Part shown: piece by piece, positions 53,084-61,485 of the stretch
Layout: each line of letters opens with the position of its first letter
How positions within the stretch are numbered: position 1 is the first letter of the stretch
NCBI GenBank assembly: GCA_038064395.1
Contig: JBBTTE010000001.1
Coordinates: 1 to 64,000 of the forward strand
Length of the DNA: 64,000 bases
Direction of reading: 5' to 3'
Source: JBBTTE01 sp038064395
Lineage (GTDB): Bacteria; Patescibacteriota; Saccharimonadia; Saccharimonadales; UBA4665
Translations under genes and position numbers: made by a program
Notes under the pieces: generated by a model
What the model was told of the DNA's origin: nothing
Seen by the model: the letters and a program-made list of their open reading frames with translations, nothing else
Database searches by the model: none

Positions 53084-53506
53084 ATGAATAAGAAGTTGAT
53101 GATATCTGCGGCTGCAGTGCTTATGGTAACTGTTGTAGGGGCTTTATTCATAGGGATTATTAGTTCTGGTATTGAGCCTAACGAGACGTCACGTGCATCA
53201 ATAGCCGCATCTGCCGTAGTCAACTCGAATCAAGATCAGCAAGAAGATACTGTTAAAATGGTCGAAAAGATCGGTGTAATATCCTGTCTCAAGCCGCTTG
53301 ATGAAACCAATCCCCAGACTTCTAGCTGTGCTATTGGCTTAATTCAGGCTGACGGCATTGCCTATGCGCTATATTCGGCAGATCCTACCTTAGTGGGTAG
53401 CTTAACGTCAGGCCAGCGGATGCAGATCATGGGCTTCATCGTTCACCAAGTTACAGGCTACAAGACGGCAGGCGTAATCTCTATTCATGACCTGAGGCGT
53501 CTCTAA
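53084..53506 (+). CDS. Small exported or membrane-anchored protein
   Basis: 140 residues. One N-terminal hydrophobic helix (about 4-27, KLMISAAAVLMVTVVGALF) followed by an extracytoplasmic domain of about 110 residues with two Cys (in VISCLKPL and TSSCAIGL) that could form a disulfide. No family recognised. TATAAT (53072-53077) ends six nt before the ATG: leaderless. Confidence 0.75.
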   Translation: MNKKLMISAAAVLMVTVVGALFIGIISSGIEPNETSRASIAASAVVNSNQDQQEDTVKMVEKIGVISCLKPLDETNPQTSSCAIGLIQADGIAYALYSADPTLVGSLTSGQRMQIMGFIVHQVTGYKTAGVISIHDLRRL

Positions 53507-53527
53507 ATTAGCGTATTATTGGAGTAT

Positions 53528-53917
53528 ATGAACAAAGACATTCAGGCCTTCAATGATTCCAAGTCAGGCGACGAACAAGCTATTTGCGAGCTACTAGCCA
53601 AGGAGATTAACCGTGGCCTGCCTAGTGCAGAGAGCAAGATATGGCATGGCGCTCCGGTTTGGTTTATCGATGGAAATCCAATTGCTGGTTACGATGTCCT
53701 TAAGAATTGTGTCAGATTGCTGTTCTGGAGTGGTCAGTCATTTGACGAGGCTGGACTAACAGACGAAGGCAGCTTCAAGGCAGCCGAGGCGCGCTACACT
53801 GCAGCAGACCAAGTTAATAACGATGACCTAGAGCGTTGGCTCGAGAAGTCGACCAGAATTCAATGGGATTACAAGAATATTGTGAAGCGACGTGGTGTGC
53901 TGGAGAGATTGAAGTAA
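53528..53917 (+). CDS. DUF1801 domain protein
   Basis: About 129 residues. SAESKIWHGAPVWFIDGNPI, then GYDVLKNCVRLLFWSGQSFDE matches the DUF1801 (YdhG-like) fold; function unproven, some members were proposed as frataxin-like iron chaperones. ATG 53528 is preferred over the TTG at 53519 because TATTAT (53515-53520) ends seven nt before it; the GGAG between could also act as Shine-Dalgarno. Confidence 0.8.
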   Translation: MNKDIQAFNDSKSGDEQAICELLAKEINRGLPSAESKIWHGAPVWFIDGNPIAGYDVLKNCVRLLFWSGQSFDEAGLTDEGSFKAAEARYTAADQVNNDDLERWLEKSTRIQWDYKNIVKRRGVLERLK

Positions 53918-53926
53918 GCTTAGCCT

Positions 53927-54718
53927 TTAGTGGCTGGTTAGATAGTCCAGCAAAGCGTCGTTGGGAGCAAACTCTACTAACTCTTCAAGACTAATGCCTA
54001 GGTTGGCTTCAACAGCAGGTTGCCCTATTTGGTAGGCATCAATGTATCTTGATATGTCTCGCTCGTCCTTGCTGTGAGCTGACCCGACATAGGCTTCGGT
54101 CATTTCTCGCATTTTGCTCGGAACCGTAAGGTCATATTTGGGTAAATTCCACCCTAGACTTCCACCTATCGGCAGACCAATGTCACTGCCCGCTTCGGGT
54201 AAGCCGTTGTCGGGCTCTATGCTTTTTACGGTCATCGTATCGTAGCCATCACCAAAACGCACCATAAGGGGGTTGATCCTGATCCCTACATAGCTTTTGA
54301 CAGGAATGGCTTGATAGCCAGTTGAGACTGGGCCGAACATACTCTTACGATTATGGCCAACACTGTTGAAGTAGATCTCGTCATCTGCCACTATTCCGAC
54401 TTTCCAGTCATAGCCTCGCTGTAGCATCAAAGGTTCATCGGTAAGGAGCATTTGCTCGACTGCATCTAATTCTGCTAGGCGTTCAGGTGCAATAATTTGA
54501 CCAGAGATAATAAGGCGATCGAGTATAGGCGTGCCCGTAGTCGCACCCTCTCTTGCTTGCTCGCCAAGATCATCAATGACAGCTATGGCTCCAGCATACT
54601 GGTCTCTGTTGGCGCCGGTGACTTCAGAATCAGGGATAGCCTGCAGCTCTAGGGCACGGGCTGATTCTTCCCAATAAGGTGCTGGGTCTAACTGCTGCGG
54701 TGGCGCAAGATTACTCAT
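53927..54718 (-). CDS. Hypothetical protein, 263 aa
   Basis: Acidic soluble protein with no recognised domain. The first 90 residues are helix-rich, the middle (about 100-190) looks beta-rich with several Gly, and the end is helical (SRYIDAYQIGQPAVEANLGI). It resembles the 59575-60225 product in composition only. The minus-strand TAATCT (54726-54731) ends seven nt before the ATG. Confidence 0.7.
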   Translation of the reverse strand: MSNLAPPQQLDPAPYWEESARALELQAIPDSEVTGANRDQYAGAIAVIDDLGEQAREGATTGTPILDRLIISGQIIAPERLAELDAVEQMLLTDEPLMLQRGYDWKVGIVADDEIYFNSVGHNRKSMFGPVSTGYQAIPVKSYVGIRINPLMVRFGDGYDTMTVKSIEPDNGLPEAGSDIGLPIGGSLGWNLPKYDLTVPSKMREMTEAYVGSAHSKDERDISRYIDAYQIGQPAVEANLGISLEELVEFAPNDALLDYLTSH

Positions 54719-54786
54719 TTATGAGAGATTACGCTCGATATGCAACAAATGCAAGCATGAGCAGGACAAATACTATAAATAGAAAG

Positions 54787-54930
54787 CTAGAATTTTGCGA
54801 TCTCGAGCTTGTGCATCTTCATCATGTTGGCGAAGGCATTTGGACGCTTCAATAGTTCACCCACATTTTTTGGTATGATTTGCCAGCTTAGGCCGTAACG
54901 ATCCTTGCACCAGCCGCATTGCTCAGACTC
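54787..54930 (-). pseudogene. C-terminal remnant of a PhnB/VOC-type glyoxalase-fold gene
   Basis: About 46 residues, EQCGWCKDRYGLSWQIIPKN then a helix ending MHKLEIAKF, match the C-terminal end of PhnB-like (3-demethylubiquinone-9 methyltransferase-like) VOC proteins. The other 70% of that family is absent, and the reading frame upstream runs into out-of-frame sequence of the YdeI-like gene. The most likely explanation is a deletion that removed the 5' part. Confidence 0.65.
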
Positions 54931-54956
54931 AGAGGCATGCATCAGCCTGATTTGCT

Positions 54957-55214
54957 TTACTTCTCGCGATGATTGCAGCCCATCCAGCAGCATGGTCGGC
55001 GCATGCCTTGTAGGAGTTCCTCAGGTACTCGCTTGATACGGCGGGTTCTTGTCTCTGCCTGCTTGGCATCCTCCACCCAACAGATCCACTCATTCCGTGC
55101 TAACGGTGTAATATCTTCCCACAGATCGAGAGCGGTGGAATCGTCGACCAACACCTTGCGCAAATCTGAAGGAAGCTTGTGTGCCACGCCTTCTGAGATA
55201 GCTGGCTTAACCAT
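54957..55214 (-). CDS. YdeI/OmpD-associated family protein, short
   Basis: 85 residues. Contains the C-terminal part of the YdeI family: WEDITPLARNEWICWVEDAK, ETRTRRIKRVPEELLQG and a cysteine tail RPCCWMGCNHR. The Cys/His tail (CC, C, H) could bind a metal. Function not established. The minus-strand TATAGT (55221-55226) ends six nt before the ATG. It is divergent from the next small gene and followed by the PhnB remnant. Confidence 0.8.
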   Translation of the reverse strand: MVKPAISEGVAHKLPSDLRKVLVDDSTALDLWEDITPLARNEWICWVEDAKQAETRTRRIKRVPEELLQGMRRPCCWMGCNHREK

Positions 55215-55273
55215 AACTTAACTATACCATCAAAAAAATGCATTCTTCGCAAAGTGTTTGCTATGCTTAACTC

Positions 55274-55537
55274 GTGCCATTTAATCACTACGCAAAAATC
55301 AAACGTATTCTAGACGAGCGAGCTGACGACTGGGTAATTAGGCGAATTAACGAACCAACCCAAGCTAAGAAATTCAACGGAGAAGTAGTTAGATATGCGC
55401 ACTATTATAAGATCTACAGCGCTGGCGGCGAGCCAATCAAATATTGCAAATTCCAGCAGATCGAACGCCTAGCTCGAGTGCTAGAAGTTCCAGTCGAAGC
55501 CTTGCCGATTGTCGAAACCAACGAGATGGCCAACTGA
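55274..55537 (+). CDS. Small hypothetical protein, 87 aa
   Basis: Basic, compact (HYAKIKRILDERADDWVIRR, CKFQQIERLARVLEVP). No family recognised; the last helix resembles a DNA-binding HTH second half, but the evidence is too thin to claim it. GTG start; TATGCT (55262-55267, extended TGCTATGCT) ends six nt before it, with no Shine-Dalgarno site. Confidence 0.65.
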   Translation: MPFNHYAKIKRILDERADDWVIRRINEPTQAKKFNGEVVRYAHYYKIYSAGGEPIKYCKFQQIERLARVLEVPVEALPIVETNEMAN

Positions 55538-55680
55538 GGCTGCGATAGACTATAGCTGCCCTACCGCCTAGCCCCAAAAAATAATGATTTGAATGTGCGA
55601 GTAATTTGTGGTATTTATAGACTACTCATAAAAAGCGTACCGACTGTCACTAATTATTAGGTCGCTAGGAGAGTAAACTT

Positions 55681-56886
55681 ATGGCTATTCCAGCAGAATC
55701 AAGTCCAAATCCAGATGCAGGCCCCCTGCAGAGTGCTGATGTAATACCTTTGAGCGGTTTGCCTATTTGGGGTGGTTTAGACCGACGTGACATGAGGGAA
55801 AGGCTGCTCAATGTCGGTGAATCCCTACTATACTTCAATAGCTTGAGTGATATGGAGCCCGCGGAACGTGAGGCCACGATTATTGGTGTGAGCGAATCAA
55901 TGGTTGATGCATTTTACCCTATAGAGACCCATGTCAGCGGCCGAGAAGGTGCCGATAAGGAAATGCTGGTAACCGAACAAGGTACCTATAATCTAGGCGG
56001 CGGCGCGAATGTAATTCGTGGCGCGAGTCTATATGCGCGTCGAATCAAAATGATTACGCGTACAGGCCAATTGCCACCACTGACTGACGAGATAAATACT
56101 CTGCTAGATGGCCTTCCCTCTAATGTTGAAGTAGCCAGAATTATAGATCCCAACTCACAGAATGCCATTAAGATAAGATTCTTAGGCGACGATGATATCG
56201 TTATGGGGGCGGTTAACTTTAAGCCAACTGAACTCGGACCCAAAGAAACCGATGCACTGGTTGGTGAGGCGTCAAAGTCCATCAATCAATTCTTGCAAGA
56301 AGAGGGCAAGTGCACGTTAATCGTCAGCGATTACGGAAGGGGGCAGCTAACTGAATCGGCGGCAAGCGCCCTCAGTCTAGCTCTTAGGAATTCTAATGTG
56401 CCTCGAGTATTTCTGGATCCGCGTCCTGATCCGAGTTCGTTACATAAGTTTAATATATACGGCGCCATATTGACGCCTAACCGACAGGAAGCGCAGCTGT
56501 TGGCTGGCGAGAAGGTTATTCATAACGGCAAGCTTGACTCGGCGCATGCCGCTGCCGAAGACATACTTGGTAATTATCCTGATGTCAAAGGTGTCATAGT
56601 GACGTTGGATTGCGACGGGGCTTTGTCCGTTGATAGGGACGGTACGGTTGCACACACCCCTGCAGTAATCAAAGATACTGAAGTAATAAATCCTTCAGGT
56701 GCTGGTGACATTGTTATAGCTGTCAACGCTCTGCTACCAAGGGACGAATTCGGTGCTCAAGCGGTACTGGACACTGCCGTGTGGTTAGCAGGAGTTTCTG
56801 CCAAAGAAAAAAACACTTCTACACTGTCTCCTCAATTGGTGAGCGACGCCCAGGGCGAAATAAACAAGTTGTTGAGAGAGCTATGA
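55681..56886 (+). CDS. PfkB-family sugar kinase, RfaE/HldE-like
   Basis: 401 residues. About 60 residues precede the kinase core. LGGGANVIRGASLYA (substrate Gly-rich motif), LIVSDYGRGQLTES, RVFLDPRP, GAILTPNRQEAQLLAG, VIVTLDCDGAL and NPSGAGDIVIAVNA (anion hole and catalytic Asp) place it near heptose-7-phosphate kinase (RfaE N-terminal domain). It phosphorylates a sugar or sugar phosphate; which one is unknown. Shine-Dalgarno AGGAGAG is seven nt before the ATG. It leads an operon with two HAD proteins, coupled by ATGA, recalling kinase-phosphatase pairs of activated-sugar pathways. Confidence 0.88.
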   Translation: MAIPAESSPNPDAGPLQSADVIPLSGLPIWGGLDRRDMRERLLNVGESLLYFNSLSDMEPAEREATIIGVSESMVDAFYPIETHVSGREGADKEMLVTEQGTYNLGGGANVIRGASLYARRIKMITRTGQLPPLTDEINTLLDGLPSNVEVARIIDPNSQNAIKIRFLGDDDIVMGAVNFKPTELGPKETDALVGEASKSINQFLQEEGKCTLIVSDYGRGQLTESAASALSLALRNSNVPRVFLDPRPDPSSLHKFNIYGAILTPNRQEAQLLAGEKVIHNGKLDSAHAAAEDILGNYPDVKGVIVTLDCDGALSVDRDGTVAHTPAVIKDTEVINPSGAGDIVIAVNALLPRDEFGAQAVLDTAVWLAGVSAKEKNTSTLSPQLVSDAQGEINKLLREL

Positions 56887-57644
56887 CCGCAGGAGCTGAG
56901 CAATCATTATTTCTATCGGTCTATGCCGAAGTGACTGAGCATCATCAAGGTGCTTTTGTGCCTGAGGAGGCAGCGCTGAGTATTAGTGAAGCTGCTGGCG
57001 TTGATGTTGCTGATGTCAGAGCCATTCTAGATAGGCCGCCTGCGGAAGATAGTATGTACCCTGACGCAACTAGGTTTTTGCCACGACTTATTGAAGCTGC
57101 CGGCCAATATATAAGCATATGGACTCAGGGTGAAATGGTAACTTCGCAAGGCGAGCCGGGTTATCAAGTTAGAAAAGTTGATCATGCAGGCATATCTGGT
57201 CTGCTTGACCCAAGCTGGCAAGTGCAAAATAGCCCTGCCGGCCTGCCTAATATTCTGGGTCATATTTATAACAAATCTAGCGTTCTACAGCCAATCATTT
57301 CCCCATTAGCAGAAGGTGATTTTGGAAAAATTGTCATCGTCGACGATAAGCCGGTTAACCATGTTCTTGCCCATCAGGCTCTGCAAGATCAAGGCTGGGA
57401 TGGAACCACGGAACACTACTTAATGGCTCGAGCAGGCATAAATGGTAGTGATCGCAGCGAGTTCCCTTTCGATCATACCGTCGAATCATTTGAAGAAGTT
57501 CCAGCTGAGCCTGATGTCGACGGGAGAACCCTCTGGCTGATCGACTTGGATTATACTTTGATTGATCACAAACGAGTCATCCAGCTGTATAGTAGAAGGA
57601 TAGATGAACTTAGTGGAATCACCGATGATATACGGCCTCAATAG
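56883..57644 (+). CDS. HAD-like protein with motif I at the C-terminus
   Basis: 253 residues from the ATG overlapping the kinase stop (ATGA). HAD motifs occur in an unusual order: a helical cap-like region (20-70), motif II at ISIWTQGEM (T81), a Lys at NKSSVLQP (K131), motif IV IVIVDDKPVNH (D154/D155), and only then motif I, LWLIDLDYTLIDH (D221, D223), followed by 30 residues. That is a circular permutation of the fold, or the scar of a fused tandem HAD that lost pieces. No frameshift is evident. Function unknown. Confidence 0.75.
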   Translation: MTAGAEQSLFLSVYAEVTEHHQGAFVPEEAALSISEAAGVDVADVRAILDRPPAEDSMYPDATRFLPRLIEAAGQYISIWTQGEMVTSQGEPGYQVRKVDHAGISGLLDPSWQVQNSPAGLPNILGHIYNKSSVLQPIISPLAEGDFGKIVIVDDKPVNHVLAHQALQDQGWDGTTEHYLMARAGINGSDRSEFPFDHTVESFEEVPAEPDVDGRTLWLIDLDYTLIDHKRVIQLYSRRIDELSGITDDIRPQ

Positions 57645-58875
57645 GATAAAAGATCAAGAATTAAGACAAAAAATAAGTTACTTACTAGAGTCGGAAGACT
57701 ATAGTAAGGCGTTCTTGACCACTGATTACTCCGTCGTACAAAATCCAGTTGGGGTTTACCCGCCTTTTGATATCTATCCGTTACCTAAGCCTAAGCTCCA
57801 ACGGCTGCCTAAGCTAGATATTGTCCTTATGGACATGGATGGAACTACTACCACTACTGAAGTGTTATGTCTGCATGCTCTAGAGACACTAGTAGTTAAA
57901 CTTAGTGGTGACCCTGATCTAGTCTTGGACAAAGTCAAAGACTATCCTCACATCATCGGCGACAGCACCACAAAGCACATCGAGTATCTAATAGCTAAAT
58001 ATAGAAAATCGTTCAGCCTTAGCGCTACCAAGGCGGCCTTTTTGGAAGCGGTTTCATGGAACATTAAGCATGCCAAAGATGCGGACAGGAAGAATGAGGC
58101 GAATGCTGCCAAAAGATTATTCTTATCTGAAAATTCTACGGAAATGTCCAACATGAGCCAGGCTCTACTGCTCAAAATCGGGATAGAAATATATTATCAA
58201 AGGTATCATTTCATACTGAGTAGCATTGATAAGGGTGAGGGCGATGCCCTGTCTGCTGCATTAACTGATGGCCGAAATCTGATAGAACCGATGGATGGCA
58301 TAGCAATTTTCTTAGTATTTATTAAGGGCTGGCTGGGTGACGAGGTAGATTTTATCCAAGAGTATTTCAGTTTGAGCCCAGCGGCCTTTAAGAAGCTGAA
58401 GTCCGTTGCTAGTAGATTCGCAGAGCATGATACCAAAGTCGGTCTAGTGACCTCCTCTACTTCTTACGAGGCAGGGGTCGTGCTTTCACAAGTCTTTACA
58501 CTAATCAGGCAAGAAATATCAGATTGGCCAATATCAAGCAAGCGGAAGAAGGATATTTTGTCTAGGTTAAAATCCTACACGTCTTACTACGACACAGTGA
58601 TTACGGCCTCAGATTCGAATGAAATACGGCTTAAGCCTCATCGGGATTTGTATGGCATAGCCTTGCGAAATCTCGGCCACAAACCCAATGATATTGTTCT
58701 AGGCCTTGAGGATAGCGAGCCGGGAATTTTGGCATTGCGAGCCGCGGGCGTCCCTTATGCTGTGGCAGTGCCTTTTGAGCACACCACCGGCCATGATGTG
58801 CGGGCTGCATGGAAGGTTGCTGAGGCTGGCGCTAAATCAGTTCTGTTGGACGACTTCTTGTATCTCGAGACCTAG
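57604..58875 (+). CDS. HAD hydrolase with large cap
   Basis: 423 residues if started at 57604 (41-nt overlap with the previous gene); ATG 57625 is an alternative. About 70 extra N-terminal residues precede motif I, IVLMDMDGTTTTTE (D77, D79). A cap of about 180 residues, larger than usual, separates it from motif II LVTSSTS; motif III Lys is in RLKPHRDLY and motif IV is VLGLEDSEPGILALRAAG. C-terminal HAD core resembles beta-phosphoglucomutase. Third gene of the kinase operon, so it probably dephosphorylates or isomerises a product of that pathway. Confidence 0.82.
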   Translation: MNLVESPMIYGLNRIKDQELRQKISYLLESEDYSKAFLTTDYSVVQNPVGVYPPFDIYPLPKPKLQRLPKLDIVLMDMDGTTTTTEVLCLHALETLVVKLSGDPDLVLDKVKDYPHIIGDSTTKHIEYLIAKYRKSFSLSATKAAFLEAVSWNIKHAKDADRKNEANAAKRLFLSENSTEMSNMSQALLLKIGIEIYYQRYHFILSSIDKGEGDALSAALTDGRNLIEPMDGIAIFLVFIKGWLGDEVDFIQEYFSLSPAAFKKLKSVASRFAEHDTKVGLVTSSTSYEAGVVLSQVFTLIRQEISDWPISSKRKKDILSRLKSYTSYYDTVITASDSNEIRLKPHRDLYGIALRNLGHKPNDIVLGLEDSEPGILALRAAGVPYAVAVPFEHTTGHDVRAAWKVAEAGAKSVLLDDFLYLET

Positions 58876-59489
58876 CTAATTCTAGTCGCCTGATAGAACA
58901 GAATCAGAGCATAAGCTATAAGTACGATACCAAAAGCCCTAGAAAGTTGGACGACTGTAGGTGGCGCTATCCTATGTCTAGTTTTGTGAACAATGTACGC
59001 CAGAGGAATGAAAAAGACCAAGAATCCAAGTGCTATAAAGAAGATGTTTACGAAGCTTAGTAGATGATTTGACATAGAACTAAGATAAGAGCTACTGAGT
59101 GATATCCATAAGGCAATAACAATTGGGCTAGTTACGGCAATGATCATACCTGTAAAGAATGATCCGCCTCTTAGAGTGGGCTTTTCGTCGTAGCTAAGTT
59201 CAACAGAAGACTGCTTAAGTTTCAACGCACCGTAACTAACCCAGAGCAAGATTAATCCGCCCAAAATGTAAAACAGTATCTTGACAGTGTGGTTAGTAAA
59301 AAATTGAGACAGACCAAAAAAGATAGCTAGCAATATGATGAAGTTGCCGCTAAATTCTCCAAGTACAAGCAGCACACCCTCGCGAAAGCCCTTGGTTAGC
59401 GTACGTCTTACCAGCTCAAAGAAAATCGGCCCGGGAATAGCCGCAATTGATACGCCTATCAATATGCTCTCAAACATTTTGGTAATCAT
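58872..59489 (-). CDS. LysE/RhtB family exporter
   Basis: 205 residues and six hydrophobic segments. AAIPGPIFFELVRRTL-type start with the family Pro-Gly-Pro, and TSPIVIALWISL in the middle, identify the LysE superfamily of amino-acid and small-molecule exporters. The start is MITKMFES at 59489: minus-strand TATCAT (59498-59503) ends eight nt before it. A longer in-frame reading upstream only translates repeat R1 and the neighbouring gene end. 3' overlap of 4 bp with the HAD gene. Confidence 0.88.
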   Translation of the reverse strand: MITKMFESILIGVSIAAIPGPIFFELVRRTLTKGFREGVLLVLGEFSGNFIILLAIFFGLSQFFTNHTVKILFYILGGLILLWVSYGALKLKQSSVELSYDEKPTLRGGSFFTGMIIAVTSPIVIALWISLSSSYLSSMSNHLLSFVNIFFIALGFLVFFIPLAYIVHKTRHRIAPPTVVQLSRAFGIVLIAYALILFYQATRIS

Positions 59490-59513
59490 TAGTAACAATG
59501 ATAACAAATAAAA

Positions 59514-59570
59514 AAGCACTTCATACAAAGTGCTTATGCTTGGCTCCCTCTTGTAGACGAGCTTCGCGAC
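59514..59570 (-). repeat. Intergenic repeat R1 with terminator hairpin
   Basis: On the minus strand: GAAGCTCGTC...GAGGGAGCC hairpin, CAAGCATA, then AAGCACTT (59528-59535 complement) pairing with AAGTGCTT, followed by T-rich sequence. It lies 5 nt after the stop of the 59575-60225 gene and 24 nt before the LysE-like start. One of five related copies. Confidence 0.8.
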
Positions 59571-59574
59571 TATT

Positions 59575-60225
59575 CTAGTCTTCAGAGCTCTGGGCTGCTT
59601 GAGCTTGCGCCGCAGAATAGATATCCCATAGACCCATAAATTGCTGCTGGTATATGGCCGCATTGTTGCCAACTGCTTCGGCATATCTTCTCATAGAGAC
59701 TAACAAATTTATCACATGACTGCCCATGAAAGCGCCGATGGCTTCGGTAGCTTCACCATCGAGTTCTTCTAGTGCGGTATCCGTATCTGCTTCATCTAGC
59801 TCTACGCTCTCTTCAAACAGTCTTCTGACAGCCGCCGCACCATCCGTCTGATCGGCTATCATAGCTAAAAAGCGATTTTTAGATCTAATTCTTGGATCTT
59901 TGTTGGCGCTCTCTCGTAGCTGAGCTTCGAGCTTGTCTTGTATCGCTATTGCATCTTCTCTTTCTTGATCGGGGCCGGAGAGATAAGTATTTGGGTCTGG
60001 ATAAGATCTTACTTGGTATTTTTGTAAATGTTCACGTTTAATTGCGTCCCATTCTTTGTCTACTTCATCTGTTACTAATAGAGCGTCAATTACATATGAT
60101 GGTTGGTTGAGAACTTGCAATATCCAGTCCAATGCAATCTCTGGATCACTAAGATCGTTTAGTCTGGGTGTAGTTATTCTGGCATCTGGATCAAAACCAG
60201 TCGGGGTATTCTCAACTAAAGTCAT
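59575..60225 (-). CDS. Hypothetical acidic protein, 216 aa
   Basis: Helix-rich and acidic, with a long stretch of Glu/Asp (ESVELDEADTDTALEELDGE) and Ala-rich helices at the end. No family recognised. The real start is MTLVENTPTG at 60225: minus-strand TATCAT (60233-60238) ends seven nt before it. A longer upstream reading only translates repeat R2, as also happens at 62674. Confidence 0.65.
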   Translation of the reverse strand: MTLVENTPTGFDPDARITTPRLNDLSDPEIALDWILQVLNQPSYVIDALLVTDEVDKEWDAIKREHLQKYQVRSYPDPNTYLSGPDQEREDAIAIQDKLEAQLRESANKDPRIRSKNRFLAMIADQTDGAAAVRRLFEESVELDEADTDTALEELDGEATEAIGAFMGSHVINLLVSMRRYAEAVGNNAAIYQQQFMGLWDIYSAAQAQAAQSSED

Positions 60226-60235
60226 AAAAATAATG

Positions 60236-60296
60236 ATACCATAAAAAGTGGTATTAGTAAATAGCTTGGCTCCCTCTTGTAGAAGAGCTTCGCAAC
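60236..60296 (-). repeat. Intergenic repeat R2 with palindrome and promoter
   Basis: Contains the shared hairpin (GAAGCTC...GAGGGAGCC, 60268-60290) and an ATACCA/TGGTAT hairpin (60236-60241 with 60249-60254) whose end forms part of the -10 of the next minus-strand gene. It lies between the genes at 60322 and 60225. Confidence 0.75.
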
Positions 60297-60321
60297 AACT
60301 CCACCTGCACACAAGTCGTCG

Positions 60322-60966
60322 CTAATTAGCTATGAAACGGTAGTACGTCCAAGTACCTATCAGACCTATCGCAAGCCCGACGACTAATATAAATATGCCG
60401 CCATAAATACGCTTACTCAATTTAGGAGAATCAAGCATACCATCCTTGTTATTAATGGGTAGGCCAATAAATTCGGCCACATTGGCTGCTATCAATTGTT
60501 CTTGAGAATCGCTTGGATTAGATCTCCTGACTCCGTCTGCAAAGTGAAGGGTATCCGACTTAATGGTAATCTTAGAATCATCACCCTCAAAAATAAGCCA
60601 CAGCGTAGGCGGAGCAGACTTAAAAGCTCTAATATGCTTCACGCTGAATTTGTTCACTTTACTCAATTGTGTAGACTTTGATCTCGATAGAGCCCCAAAT
60701 ATATAGGTGTTTTGACGCGCAATCTCATCTTTCACTTTGTCGATCGATAGAGTACTCACATGAACAGTGACTATACAAAAAAGACCATACAAAATACATG
60801 CTGTTGGCACAAGCACTTCCCAGATAAGATGATCACCTTTAACGCCGACTGTGCCAGTAATTAGGACTAGGCCAAGGATTGAGATAAAACTGCCTGACCA
60901 AATCGAGGCTTTTGAAATACGACACTTTAGGACTAAACGATTTTCGGTCTGCTCGGTAATATCCAT
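60322..60966 (-). CDS. Membrane protein, about 214 aa, unknown
   Basis: Two adjacent hydrophobic helices near the N-terminus (about 25-45, 50-72), a cytoplasmic beta-rich domain (75-165, SKVNKFSVKHIRAFK, LWLIFEGDDSKITI) reminiscent of bacterial PH-like domains, and a C-terminal helix (185-207). No certain family. Start at 60966 because the minus-strand TACACT (60973-60978) ends six nt before this ATG; the ATG at 60972 abuts the -10. Confidence 0.7.
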   Translation of the reverse strand: MDITEQTENRLVLKCRISKASIWSGSFISILGLVLITGTVGVKGDHLIWEVLVPTACILYGLFCIVTVHVSTLSIDKVKDEIARQNTYIFGALSRSKSTQLSKVNKFSVKHIRAFKSAPPTLWLIFEGDDSKITIKSDTLHFADGVRRSNPSDSQEQLIAANVAEFIGLPINNKDGMLDSPKLSKRIYGGIFILVVGLAIGLIGTWTYYRFIAN

Positions 60967-60988
60967 AGCCATAGTGTAGCAAAATAAA

Positions 60989-61045
60989 AAGCACCTTATT
61001 CAAAGTGCTTATGCTTGGCTCCCTCTTATAGACGAGCTTCGCAAC
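60989..61045 (-). repeat. Intergenic repeat R3 with terminator hairpin
   Basis: Closest relative of R1: shared hairpin plus AAGCAC (61005-61010 complement) pairing with GTGCTT across a 10-nt loop, followed by TTTATTTTG, a good intrinsic terminator on the minus strand. 4 nt after the stop of the 61050-61394 gene. Confidence 0.8.
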
Positions 61046-61049
61046 TTTC

Positions 61050-61394
61050 CTATGTACGCCAACCCAGAACTAGCAAGCAAAACATATAAATAATCGGCAC
61101 AGCAGCAGGCAGGAGGTATGCATACAGCGCATAATTTTGCTTCTTTGACCTACGCATGAGATGAGCTGTAATCGTGCCTAAAACGAGACCTGACACTGAG
61201 CCAATCAAGCCGTAAATAACACCTATGTATGGCAGTAGTATGCTCCAGTTAGAACCGTCATCGTTCAGCAGCGGATGGTTAGAGGTATAGAGCTTACTGT
61301 TCAACAAGGCCATCAGCCCTAGAAGCAGACAGATTACAGGTGTAGCAATAAGTGAGAGATATATAATTTTGTTTTGCTGTTGCTTGGAAGTCAT
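61050..61394 (-). CDS. Small three-helix membrane protein
   Basis: 114 residues with hydrophobic helices at about 10-30, 50-75 and 90-112. No family recognised. The minus-strand TATAAT (61401-61406, extended TGTTATAAT) ends six nt before the ATG. Divergent from the EamA-like transporter, with 91 bp between. Confidence 0.7.
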   Translation of the reverse strand: MTSKQQQNKIIYLSLIATPVICLLLGLMALLNSKLYTSNHPLLNDDGSNWSILLPYIGVIYGLIGSVSGLVLGTITAHLMRRSKKQNYALYAYLLPAAVPIIYMFCLLVLGWRT

Positions 61395-61485
61395 CCCCGA
61401 ATTATAACAATTAAAAGACCCTCAAAGAAGTGCTTTAAACATGGTACGATTAGTTACGAAGACAATAACCTAACAAAAACTATCA

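Noticed and set aside
56781..56882. Longer start for the permuted HAD gene inside the kinase gene
   Set aside because: The extension is out of frame with the kinase and basic in composition; the ATGA overlap at 56883 is a far better start.
58872..59684. Long N-terminal extension of the LysE-like protein, and similar extensions at 60312, 62684 and 63258
   Set aside because: The extra residues translate the shared intergenic repeat (each contains a similar peptide), while a -10 box points to the internal start in every case.
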